NCBI RefSeq assembly: GCF_902491705.1
Contig: NZ_CABUIW010000020.1
Span: 1 to 33,177, forward strand
DNA length: 33,177 bases
Source of the DNA: an uncultured Lactobacillus sp.
GTDB taxonomy: Bacteria > Bacillota > Bacilli > Lactobacillales > Lactobacillaceae
Direction: 5' to 3'
The notes below the pieces were generated by a model, which worked only from the letters and a program-made list of their open reading frames with translations, was not told the origin of the DNA and made no database searches. Of the stretch, positions 1 through 7,605 are shown in pieces (the stretch's first letter is position 1; each line of letters begins with the position of its first letter). Position numbers and translations under genes: made by a program.

Positions 1-38
1 TAGTGAATCGACTATCCCGTCGGATAATCAATTCACTA
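1..38. repeat. 38-nt imperfect hairpin at the left edge
   Basis: Outer arms tagtgaat (1-8) and attcacta (31-38) are exact inverted repeats. A second inner stem, tatcc (13-17) with ggata (22-26), closes a 4-base loop. No T-run follows on either strand, so it is not a typical intrinsic terminator. It could be a transcript-end structure or the edge of a repeat continuing beyond the window. Confidence 0.5.
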
Positions 39-66
39 TTAAGCTTAGAATGTTTTGTTTGCATGA

Positions 67-93
67 GAAAAAGCCCGATTGCTCGGACTTTTA
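67..93 (-). terminator. Intrinsic terminator of the LPXTG surface protein gene
   Basis: On the minus strand the arms AAAAGTCCGA and TCGGGCTTTT enclose a GCAA loop, with one G-U pair, and run into a T-tract. It lies about 20 bases past the stop codon at 114. Confidence 0.8.
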
Positions 94-113
94 GTACATG
101 AATTTATTAAGAA

Positions 114-2324
114 TTAATTCTTCTTGGTCTTGTCAAAGAAGCCAATAACCAATGCGACAGCACTGAGTACTAAGCCAAGGCCAAGTAAAGCAATGTGGTT
201 TTGCTTTTGTCCTGTTTGAGGAAGGGATGCAGCCTTCTTAGATTGAGGTGTAGATTTAAGTGAAGATAACTTCTTAGCTTGTGGAGTAGCTATCTTTCCA
301 CCAACATTTGCATGTTCAACCATAGTCTTTGGTGTAGCAGTAACTGGCTTGGCAGACTCTGCTTTACCTCTTACACTTACCTTCTTAGAAACTAATTTAG
401 CTTTAGCTTGGGCCTTAAAGAAAGTTTCTACATCGTCATTTGGAGTAGAAATAGAATGAGTTCCTGCGTCAGGTAATGGAGTCTTTGGCTTTGGTTCACT
501 GAAGCTTGGAGTTACTGGTTGATCAGGAACTGGAGCCTTAGGTTGAGGTTTAAAGAAGTCTGGAGTTGTTGGATTATCTGGAACATTGTGATCAGGAATT
601 ACTGGGTAAGCTGGGTTAAATGGGAATGGCGGAATTTCATCTTTTGGCTTAGGGGTGTCTTCGCCTGGGTTAGTTGGTTTATCTGGTTTAGTTGGTTTAG
701 TTATATCAAGTTTTGGTAAATCATAGCTTAAGTCTGGGCCTGGAGTGCCATAATCTAATTTGGGTAAGTCATAACTTAAATCTGGACCTGGAGTACCATA
801 GTCTAATTTGGGTAAGTCATAGCTTAAGTCTGGACCTGGACCCGGTTTAATTGACTTGCCATTTTCTGGTGGTATAGCCACTAAATCCCAACGGTGTGTT
901 TCACCATTAACTGTAATTTTATTACCAATAATATTGCCGTCAACATTAACGTAATTAGTAATATTAGCTTTGGTTGCTAAAATACTACCTAAATGATAAT
1001 CTCCACCAATGTATAAGTTCTTAACAGTAGTACCGAAATTCCATAAGAATTTATTGGCATGACTCTGGCTATCAGAGGAGCCAGTAATTGCACTACCATC
1101 ACTATATTCTAAAGCAAGGTGTGTTTGAACAGTTAAATCTCCATCTTTAATATTAGTTACGTTAAAAATGATCAAAGGAGCATCTTCACCAGCAGAAATA
1201 CCTTTAATTGTGATATTGTGTTTCTGTGAAAAAACACTAGCATCAATTGTTACATAAATAGGATCTTTGCTATCTTTTTTATTTACACCTGAAAGATCGA
1301 TGTAGCTCTGATTTTGGTCTGTAAAGTCAGCTTTAACACCTGCAGTTTGAGTATGACTAGCCCATTCATCAGATTTTTTACTTAATTTATCAAGTTCACC
1401 TTGAATATCAAGTTTTTGATCAGCTTTAATAATGTGATTGAAAGGAATTCCCACTTTCTCCCAGTTACCATTGTGGTTAACTTGAATAGAACTACCATTT
1501 TCATATGATCTGTATTCAATATCTGGTCCAAAAATTACAACCTTATTATCGCCATTAATTTGATTGATATGATCCAGATTACCAATATAGTGAATATCAC
1601 CGACTGTCAAGTTAGCTGGAGCATTGGGATTAGTACCAAAATCTCCAGCAGTAATCTTATTAGTAGCAACGTTACCTGCAATGTGTGTATTGTCATTTAA
1701 TTCATTGCCAAAAATATGAAAAATACCGGCAATACCCAATGGATCTTTTTCAGCAACTTCTTTAATGTAATTTGTTAATTTATCCTTGTTAACAGAACCA
1801 TCTTCATTGTAAAAATCTTTAACGTTTACTTTTTCAATTTTTTTAGATTCTTCTTTAGACTCAGTGGTTTTTTCTTCAGCGTTAGCAGTATATTCTTTTG
1901 TATCACTTTGTGAATCATTAGCGGATTTATGATCATCAGACTTGCTGGTAGAGTCATCTTTTGTCTTACCTTGATTGTCATCATTTGCTTTTTGCGTTTT
2001 AGTAGCAGCTTTACTATCAGTACCTTCTCCTGTACCACTTTGCCCTTCAGCATTATCAGCTGCTCCACCGCCTGTTTGACCTAATTTAGCAGATTCAGCA
2101 TTTACATCAGTTTGATCATCAGATGCAACTCTTGCGTCAGTTTGGTCATCAGGTTTACCAGTAGACCCCTTACCGCTTGTTCCCGTTGTTTGTTCAACAG
2201 CAGCCTTACCTAAAGCGGCTGCGCTTTGACCATCTACTGCTGCTTGCACTGGAGTAGCAAATACATTCATTCCCAATAATAAAGTTGTAGTACCAGCCAT
2301 CAAGGCCTTCATATTCTTAGTCAT
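114..2324 (-). CDS. LPXTG-anchored surface protein with a choice-of-anchor A-like domain
   Basis: This 736-residue protein is exported and attached to peptidoglycan by sortase. Residues 1-28 form a signal peptide (cleavage near VQA/AV). Residues 29-170 are a low-complexity Asp/Ser/Thr/Lys-rich stalk. From about 170 to 490 the pattern of N/G-rich beta strands (GNVATNKITAGDFG, then LGSILATKANITNY) resembles the choice-of-anchor A domain of Gram-positive surface proteins. Three copies of a 16-residue PGPDLSYDLPKLDYG-type repeat and a proline-rich wall-spanning region follow. The C-terminus has LPQTG at 701-705, a hydrophobic segment and a DKTKK tail, a classic sorting signal. Adhesion to host or matrix is inferred from architecture only. 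The upstream Shine-Dalgarno is weak (GAAGAGAC next to ATG). It is a single gene with its own terminator. Confidence 0.85.
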   Translation of the reverse strand: MTKNMKALMAGTTTLLLGMNVFATPVQAAVDGQSAAALGKAAVEQTTGTSGKGSTGKPDDQTDARVASDDQTDVNAESAKLGQTGGGAADNAEGQSGTGEGTDSKAATKTQKANDDNQGKTKDDSTSKSDDHKSANDSQSDTKEYTANAEEKTTESKEESKKIEKVNVKDFYNEDGSVNKDKLTNYIKEVAEKDPLGIAGIFHIFGNELNDNTHIAGNVATNKITAGDFGTNPNAPANLTVGDIHYIGNLDHINQINGDNKVVIFGPDIEYRSYENGSSIQVNHNGNWEKVGIPFNHIIKADQKLDIQGELDKLSKKSDEWASHTQTAGVKADFTDQNQSYIDLSGVNKKDSKDPIYVTIDASVFSQKHNITIKGISAGEDAPLIIFNVTNIKDGDLTVQTHLALEYSDGSAITGSSDSQSHANKFLWNFGTTVKNLYIGGDYHLGSILATKANITNYVNVDGNIIGNKITVNGETHRWDLVAIPPENGKSIKPGPGPDLSYDLPKLDYGTPGPDLSYDLPKLDYGTPGPDLSYDLPKLDITKPTKPDKPTNPGEDTPKPKDEIPPFPFNPAYPVIPDHNVPDNPTTPDFFKPQPKAPVPDQPVTPSFSEPKPKTPLPDAGTHSISTPNDDVETFFKAQAKAKLVSKKVSVRGKAESAKPVTATPKTMVEHANVGGKIATPQAKKLSSLKSTPQSKKAASLPQTGQKQNHIALLGLGLVLSAVALVIGFFDKTKKN
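704..845 (-). repeat. Three tandem 48-bp repeats inside the surface protein gene
   Basis: Three head-to-tail copies of about 48 bp encode the unit TPGPDLSYDLPKLDYG, with only a few third-position differences between copies. The copy number is a candidate for variation between strains by slippage or recombination. Confidence 0.85.
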
Positions 2325-2368
2325 GTCTCTTCAACTTAACTCCCATATAAAACTGCATGTAAAAATGC

Positions 2369-2387
2369 ATAGGTTAGTCATACCTAT
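2369..2387. promoter_or_regulatory. Inverted repeat upstream of the surface protein gene
   Basis: ATAGGT and ACCTAT flank a 7-base centre, about 45-63 bp upstream of the start codon at 2324. It could be an operator or a leader hairpin. The sequence alone does not say which. Confidence 0.35.
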
Positions 2388-2803
2388 ACATCTTGCAAGT
2401 CGTATAAAATTATCATATTTTTCTTGTCGTATATAGATGTTGACTATAACTATACTATTGTTCTTTTTGGTGTCAAATAGTGCTTAATATATATGAATAT
2501 AGATAACATACGTTCTCTAATTATTATTTTATATTTAGGGTCTATAGTGTAACTGATGTTATATTAAGATAACGTATTATCAAGGTTTCCTGTGTCAATA
2601 TTTATTTTTTGAATTTTTGCAATCTTTTTCATTATGCAAAAATTAAATTTAAATTAATTTTTGTGTGTTATTGAATAATTTTAAAAAAGTATAGATTTTT
2701 AAAAATCTTAAAAATTTTCAGTAATTAAAGTATTAACTTATTCTTATAAGAATCAAGTCTATAGCACTTTTATGTAAATTGAATACTATTTACGCATATA
2801 TAA

Positions 2804-2836
2804 AAAGCAGGGAAAAATAACATCTTTCCCTGCTTT
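2804..2836 (-). terminator. Intrinsic terminator of the citrate lyase operon
   Basis: Perfect 12-bp stem, aaagcagggaaa (2804-2815) with tttccctgcttt (2825-2836). The T-rich end faces minus-strand transcription, just after the citF stop. Confidence 0.9.
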
Positions 2837-2857
2837 CTTAATTATTTTTATTATTAC

Positions 2858-4417
2858 TTAATCTTTTACTTCTTTAATTGCATCGATAATAGTACCATCA
2901 CGATATTCAACTAAAGCTACAGTACGGTCTGTATATTCAAGTGGCTTAGGCACACCTACTTGCTTCTCAGCCATCTTTTGCAATTCTTTAATATCTAACA
3001 CATTAAGACCTGGAACCTTGCTGAAGGCCTCTATGAGGTCTTTACGGGCAGGATTAATGGCAATACCACGTTCAGTTACTAATACATCAATTGATGAACC
3101 TGGTGTAACAATAGTTTCAACGCTAGGAACAACAGTAGCATTTCTACCACGAACAAGTGGAGCAGTAATGATTGTCATCTTAGCACCTGCAGCACCATCT
3201 TGGTGACCACCTACAGCGCCACGAATCACACCATCAGAACCAGTCATAACGTTAACGTTAAAGTCTGTATCGATTTGCAATGCTGACAAAATTGCAACGT
3301 CAAGGTTGTTAACAACAGCACCCTTGTTATGTGGATCAGCATACCATGAAGCATCAATTTCTTGTTGATTCTTGTTATTGGCCATAGAAGCTGCAGCACC
3401 CTTATCAAAGTCCTGTACATCCATTACCTTTCTTACTAATCCTTCTTCAAGCAAGTCGGTAGTTGGCTTAGTAATACCACCCAAAGCAAATGAAGCAGTA
3501 ATGCCATCTTTAATCATGCTTTGACGTAAGTAACGAGTAACAGCTAATGCTGCACCACCTGAACCAGTTTGGAAGCTAAAGCCTTGCTTGTAGTATGGTG
3601 AGTTAACGATTACTTGGTTAACCATTTGAGCAATCTTTAATTCCTTAGGGTCCTTAGTAAAACGAGTAGCACCTGAGCCAATCTTATCAGGGTTACCAAC
3701 CTTATCTACCTTAACTACGTAGTCAACTTGATCTTGCTTAATTGAAGCAGGAGTGTTTGGATAATCAACAATGTTATCAGTCAAAAGGACAACCTTGTTA
3801 GCATATTGAGCATCCATTAAGGCATAACCTAATGAACCAAAGACTGCATCCCCATCTTGACCGTTAGCATTACCTGCAGGATCTGCTACAGGCACACCCA
3901 AGAAGGCAACATCAATCTTGATCTCTCCTTCTTCAATTGAACGAGCACGATTACCGTGTGAACGGAAGATTACAGGGTTCTTTAAACCACCATGAGAAAC
4001 AAAGTCACCAAGTGAGCCACGCATACCTGAAGAAGTAATATTAGTAATTACACCCTTCTTAATAGCTTCAACTACCTTGTCGTTCATAACACCAGTAAGT
4101 GAACTTGGAGCTAAAGTTAAATCCTTGTACCCCATTTTAATAATCTTGTCCATTACCATGTTGAAGACATAGTCACCATTTCTAAAGTGGTGGTGGAATG
4201 AAATAGTCATCCCATCTTTAAGATTGTTCTTAATTACATCGTCCAGTGAATCAACAACTTTGTTTTGACCAGTAGTAACTCTTACCTTTGGTGCAACACG
4301 TTGAACTTCTGGATGACCAATTTCAGTAGTTTCAAATGGCTTTAAATCCATTTTTTTCATTAAATCGTCTGGTAATTCGCGTTTAACTTTATTCTCCAAT
4401 GTAGTTACCTTCTTCAT
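2858..4417 (-). CDS. citF: Citrate lyase alpha subunit (citrate CoA-transferase)
   Basis: CitF swaps the acetyl group on the acyl-carrier subunit for citrate, giving citryl-ACP in the cytosolic citrate lyase complex. The protein is full length for the family, with the Gly-rich CoA-transferase segments (GSGGAALAVTRYL and a GGHQDGAAGAKMT stretch). It is last in citC-D-E-F and overlaps the end of citE by 29 bp. The start is uncertain. The ATG at 4417 has a weak ribosome-binding site. A TTG at 4399, preceded by GAAGAAGG and giving a 513-residue protein starting MENKVKREL, fits the usual CitF length. No citX or citG follows; instead a strong terminator ends the operon. Confidence 0.95.
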   Translation of the reverse strand: MKKVTTLENKVKRELPDDLMKKMDLKPFETTEIGHPEVQRVAPKVRVTTGQNKVVDSLDDVIKNNLKDGMTISFHHHFRNGDYVFNMVMDKIIKMGYKDLTLAPSSLTGVMNDKVVEAIKKGVITNITSSGMRGSLGDFVSHGGLKNPVIFRSHGNRARSIEEGEIKIDVAFLGVPVADPAGNANGQDGDAVFGSLGYALMDAQYANKVVLLTDNIVDYPNTPASIKQDQVDYVVKVDKVGNPDKIGSGATRFTKDPKELKIAQMVNQVIVNSPYYKQGFSFQTGSGGAALAVTRYLRQSMIKDGITASFALGGITKPTTDLLEEGLVRKVMDVQDFDKGAAASMANNKNQQEIDASWYADPHNKGAVVNNLDVAILSALQIDTDFNVNVMTGSDGVIRGAVGGHQDGAAGAKMTIITAPLVRGRNATVVPSVETIVTPGSSIDVLVTERGIAINPARKDLIEAFSKVPGLNVLDIKELQKMAEKQVGVPKPLEYTDRTVALVEYRDGTIIDAIKEVKD

Positions 4418-5303
4418 CAATCAAGTTTGAAGCTTTTGCTGTTTCAAGGACACGCGTAGCTTTTTCAACAACTGGCTTATCAACCATCTTACCGTTAAGT
4501 GAAATTACGCCGCTACCTTTAGCCTTAGCTTCACGAATAGCGTTTTGAACATTCTTAGCTTGTTCAATTTCTTCTTTAGTTGGGTTGAAGACCTTGTTAA
4601 CCATTTCAATTTGACGAGGGTTAACCAAACTCTTACCGTCATAACCCAATTCATGAATGTAGTTAGTTTCGCGGTAGAAGCCTTCAGTATCCTTCATGTT
4701 TGAGAAGACAGTATCAAAGGCATAAACATCAGCTGCACGAGCTGCTTGCAAAACCATGTTACGAGCAAATTCAAGTTCGCGACCATCTGGATAACGGTGA
4801 GTGTGCATGTCTGCAGTATAGTCTTCACCAGATACGGCTAATCCCATCATCAATGGAGTTGCTGTAGCAATTTCTGGTGCGTTAAGTACACCCTTAGCAC
4901 TTTCAATAGCGGCCATCACACCAATTGAACCTTTTTCGATACCATATTCATCTTCCCAGTGTTCAATATCCTTAACCAACTTTTGAATCATGGCTGCTGA
5001 TTCAGTCTTTGGCAAACGAATTACATCAACACCAGCCTTAACCATGGCACGAACATCTTCATCGTAAAATGGTGTATCTTGACCATTTACTCTTACTACA
5101 ATTTCGCTGCCGCCAAAATCAACAGTCTTAATTGCTTCATAAACCAGCATTCTTGCGGCATCTTTTTCAGTCAAAGATACTGAGTCTTCTAGGTCAAGCA
5201 TAATTGAGTCAGCGCCATAAATACCAGCATCCTTGATCATAGCTGGGTTGTTACCTGGCACAAACATCATAGTTCTACGCAAACGATTCTTAACGTAAGT
5301 CAT
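4389..5303 (-). CDS. citE: Citrate lyase beta subunit (citryl-ACP lyase)
   Basis: CitE splits citryl-ACP into oxaloacetate and acetyl-ACP. The 304-residue protein has the HpcH/HpaI-type TIM-barrel features of the family: MFVPGNNPAMI near residue 12, an acidic metal-site segment SIMLDLEDSV, and a later GVMAAIESAKGV stretch. The ATG overlaps the citD stop by one base (TAATG) behind a good GGAGGTG site, so citD and citE are probably translationally coupled. The end overlaps citF. Confidence 0.96.
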   Translation of the reverse strand: MTYVKNRLRRTMMFVPGNNPAMIKDAGIYGADSIMLDLEDSVSLTEKDAARMLVYEAIKTVDFGGSEIVVRVNGQDTPFYDEDVRAMVKAGVDVIRLPKTESAAMIQKLVKDIEHWEDEYGIEKGSIGVMAAIESAKGVLNAPEIATATPLMMGLAVSGEDYTADMHTHRYPDGRELEFARNMVLQAARAADVYAFDTVFSNMKDTEGFYRETNYIHELGYDGKSLVNPRQIEMVNKVFNPTKEEIEQAKNVQNAIREAKAKGSGVISLNGKMVDKPVVEKATRVLETAKASNLIDEEGNYIGE

Positions 5304-5596
5304 TAGAGCACCTCCAAATCTGGCTTGTCTTGCGTTTCAGTTGCACGTTGAGCAGCTGCTAAAGTACGAGCTTTGATTACACAATCAAGAGCACCCTTAT
5401 CAGTTGCCTTAACCTTAGCGTCCTTCAAACCATACTTTTCCAAAGTTTCAGTAATCACTTTTCTAATTTGATCGCCGTATGCCTTTTCAACTTCTGATTC
5501 CAAATCAATTTCAATACCGTTAGAACCCTTTGAGATCATAATTTGAATATCAGAACTTTCAAGTGTTCCAGCAACAGCTGTTGTTTTAATTTCCAT
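5303..5596 (-). CDS. citD: Citrate lyase gamma subunit (acyl carrier protein)
   Basis: This small (97 residue) acyl carrier protein holds the phosphoribosyl-dephospho-CoA arm that carries acetyl and citryl groups between CitF and CitE. The conserved N-terminal GTLESSD motif puts the attachment serine at residue 14, the family's usual position. The ATG at 5596, with AAAGGA ten bases upstream, is preferred over the in-frame TTG one codon earlier. It overlaps the citC stop by 11 bp and citE by 1 bp. The enzymes that make and attach the arm (CitG, CitX) are not in this window. Confidence 0.96.
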   Translation of the reverse strand: MEIKTTAVAGTLESSDIQIMISKGSNGIEIDLESEVEKAYGDQIRKVITETLEKYGLKDAKVKATDKGALDCVIKARTLAAAQRATETQDKPDLEVL

Positions 5597-6641
5597 CAAT
5601 ATTCATTCCTTTCTTAATTCTGGTTTGTAATTCGTCCATATTCTTCTTAATAAACTCATAAGTAGATTCTGGAACAAATTTGTTAATCTCTTTAAGATTG
5701 CCGTCTTTGATTAATTTTCTAACCTTAGTTGCAGTGACAATCTCGCCATCTTTTTCTAAACGCTTGACAACAATTACTTCAATATCAGGGCCTAATTCAT
5801 GAGCTAAGCTGATGTTGTAGTAATGGGTTGTCTTAGAAAATGGTTCCTTGCCAATGTAGCGACGAGTGATGTTCAACTTTGGTGCAATTTGATTCTTGAA
5901 TACACTAGCGTCAATTGAAGTTTGAACATTAATCAAATCATCTGGCGACTTCAAGAAGTAAGCTGGGAAAGTTGCTGGTGAAACCATGTAGTCACTACCA
6001 GAAACAACTTTGACATTGCTGAATTCCTTAACTCCTTCTTTAACGAGCTTCATCCGCTCATCAAAGTTAAAGAGTGAAACATCATTTGCAACTACGAAAA
6101 CATAGACCAAGTCATTTTCTTCGCTAGCTATTTCAACTAAATGCTTATGACCCAATGTAAAAGGATTAGCATTCATTACAATTGCAGCAATCTTTTTATT
6201 CTCTTGATCTTCAATTCTTGGCAAATCATTCAAGTAGTCTTGAATATCAGGCGTACCATTTTCAAGAAATGCAGCTTCATCGGTTTTAGCTAAAAGATTG
6301 AAGTGTAAATGTTCAAAGCTCTCTGCATACTTTGCTTTAGTAAATACAAAAGAGTGGAAGATCTTTTCGCTAGTTAGATAGCTCATTAAATTTGTAACTA
6401 CCTTGTTAAAGCGTGCACCTTGTTCTTCACCGTCATTTTTAACGCCAATATACTTTAAAACGTTGCCACTGACGCTACCGGTTCCTACTAAATTACCATC
6501 TTCGTCAACTAAGCCGATTGTGTGATCAATCACATTTACTTCTCTATCGCTAAAATCATGCAAGCCTAGTGAAGTAAGGAGTTGTTCCCATTTCTCTCTA
6601 GTTGAGGAGTCGTTTAAAAATAAATCAACGACTTTATCCAT
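5586..6641 (-). CDS. citC: [Citrate (pro-3S)-lyase] ligase
   Basis: CitC activates citrate lyase by ATP-dependent acetylation of the thiol on the CitD prosthetic group. The 351-residue protein has an N-terminal acetyltransferase-like part and a C-terminal nucleotidyltransferase domain. The HIGH-type signature sits in the segment NANPFTLGHKHLVE, and the nucleotidyltransferase domain extends past GKEPFSKTTHYYN. The ATG is preceded by AAGGTGG at good spacing. It is first of the four-gene citC-D-E-F set, 89 bp after the alpha/beta hydrolase gene, and that gap contains an inverted repeat. Confidence 0.95.
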   Translation of the reverse strand: MDKVVDLFLNDSSTREKWEQLLTSLGLHDFSDREVNVIDHTIGLVDEDGNLVGTGSVSGNVLKYIGVKNDGEEQGARFNKVVTNLMSYLTSEKIFHSFVFTKAKYAESFEHLHFNLLAKTDEAAFLENGTPDIQDYLNDLPRIEDQENKKIAAIVMNANPFTLGHKHLVEIASEENDLVYVFVVANDVSLFNFDERMKLVKEGVKEFSNVKVVSGSDYMVSPATFPAYFLKSPDDLINVQTSIDASVFKNQIAPKLNITRRYIGKEPFSKTTHYYNISLAHELGPDIEVIVVKRLEKDGEIVTATKVRKLIKDGNLKEINKFVPESTYEFIKKNMDELQTRIKKGMNIDGN

Positions 6642-6671
6642 AAATATGCCACCTTACTAAGCATTAATATT

Positions 6672-6711
6672 AAGTAATTATTTTCACAAATTCAGTGTAC
6701 TCCTGAATTTG
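6672..6711 (-). promoter_or_regulatory. Inverted repeat and TTGTGAA motif upstream of citC
   Basis: The perfect 9-bp arms caaattcag (6687-6695) and ctgaatttg (6703-6711) flank a 7-base loop. Overlapping it, the minus strand reads TTGTGAAAATAATTACTT (6672-6689). Its first 12 bases also occur upstream of the malate dehydrogenase gene. It may be an operator or an mRNA processing/stability hairpin between the hydrolase gene and citC. There is no clear T-tract. Confidence 0.45.
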
Positions 6712-6730
6712 CATTATTTCAATTTAATAG

Positions 6731-7522
6731 TTAATTTTTTAAATTTTTCAAAAAGTCGGCAATAATTTCATGTGTTTTTTCAGGTTGTTCTGCTTGTGGC
6801 AAGTGACCACATTCTGGAATAATTGCCGTCTTTACCTGATCATTCAAGTTCTTAATTGCCTCAGTAAATTCAGGATCAAAGAATGGTGATTTGGCCCCAG
6901 CAATTACAAGCAAAGGTACAGGCATATCCATAATAATGTCACGCCAGTCTTGTTCGGCATGGTCAATCAAGCACTTGTAATTTTCTTCAGGATCATAAGG
7001 GAATTCTTGATATTCCTTCTTAGCTGCTGCAAACATTTCATCATCGATGTGGTGATAAAAGGCTTTGCCAAAGTCTAGCTTTAACATTTCAGGATAATTG
7101 TCCCAATTTAAATCCTTAAAGCCATACTTCCAATTCTTGTCAGCAATCATTTTTGGTGATTGATCCAAATCTACCATTGCCTTAATTCTGCCCCTGCCAT
7201 AAAGAGAGAAATAAGCCCAAATATTGGCTGCACCCATTGAGTTACCAATTGCGACAACATCATGCAAATCGAGCTTAACTAACAATTCTTCTAAATCTGC
7301 GGCATGACGGCTAATTCTTTGGCCGCGATAAGTTCGCTCAGATTGACCTTGATTGCGTGGGTCAAGCATAATAAAGCGATATTGATCACCAAACAATCTA
7401 ATTAAGTCGCGCCACATTTGGCTAGAACCACCAATGCCAGGGATACCTAGCAAAACTGGCTTATCTTTTTCACCAGTATCGCTATAATGCAAAGTTACAT
7501 TATCATTTGTTTTAAATTCCAT
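6731..7522 (-). CDS. Alpha/beta hydrolase of the citrate operon, substrate unknown
   Basis: This 263-residue cytosolic alpha/beta hydrolase has an oxyanion-hole segment (GIPGIGGSS), a nucleophile elbow GNSMGA with Ser95, a probable acid in the AGAKSPFFDP region and a catalytic His in ECGHLPQ. The fold covers esterases, C-C hydrolases and haloperoxidase-like enzymes, so no substrate can be named. The ATG at 7522, with AGAAAGAAG upstream, is preferred over a TTG ten codons earlier that lacks a ribosome-binding site. It lies between the exchanger gene and citC on the same strand, but a terminator hairpin precedes it. A role in citrate metabolism is inferred from position only. Confidence 0.85.
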   Translation of the reverse strand: MEFKTNDNVTLHYSDTGEKDKPVLLGIPGIGGSSQMWRDLIRLFGDQYRFIMLDPRNQGQSERTYRGQRISRHAADLEELLVKLDLHDVVAIGNSMGAANIWAYFSLYGRGRIKAMVDLDQSPKMIADKNWKYGFKDLNWDNYPEMLKLDFGKAFYHHIDDEMFAAAKKEYQEFPYDPEENYKCLIDHAEQDWRDIIMDMPVPLLVIAGAKSPFFDPEFTEAIKNLNDQVKTAIIPECGHLPQAEQPEKTHEIIADFLKNLKN

Positions 7523-7569
7523 CTTTTTACTTCTTTCTCTATCTTTATTCAATTCATATTATTACGCAA

Positions 7570-7600
7570 AAAGGCAACCTGGTTATCCCAGATTGCCTTT
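7570..7600 (-). terminator. Terminator after the citrate/dicarboxylate exchanger gene
   Basis: 13-bp stem with one G-U pair (7570-7582 with 7588-7600), then a T-run on the minus strand. It stands only about 50 bp upstream of the hydrolase start with no strong promoter between. It may therefore let part of the transcription through into the cit genes. Confidence 0.8.
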
Positions 7601-7605
7601 ATTTT

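Larger units (their letters stand above)
2325..2857. other. 533-bp very AT-rich intergenic region
   Basis: No convincing gene is seen. It separates the end of citF from the start of the surface protein gene, so it must hold that gene's promoter, but no strong -35/-10 pair stands out. It contains an inverted repeat (2369-2387), two direct copies of gtcgtata (2399-2406 and 2426-2433), a short palindrome agattttt/aaaaatct near 2692-2708, and the citF terminator. Confidence 0.6.

Noticed and set aside
1826..2068. Open frame on the minus strand within the surface protein gene
   Set aside because: Lys/Leu-rich shadow of the low-complexity stalk in another frame, with no ribosome-binding site.
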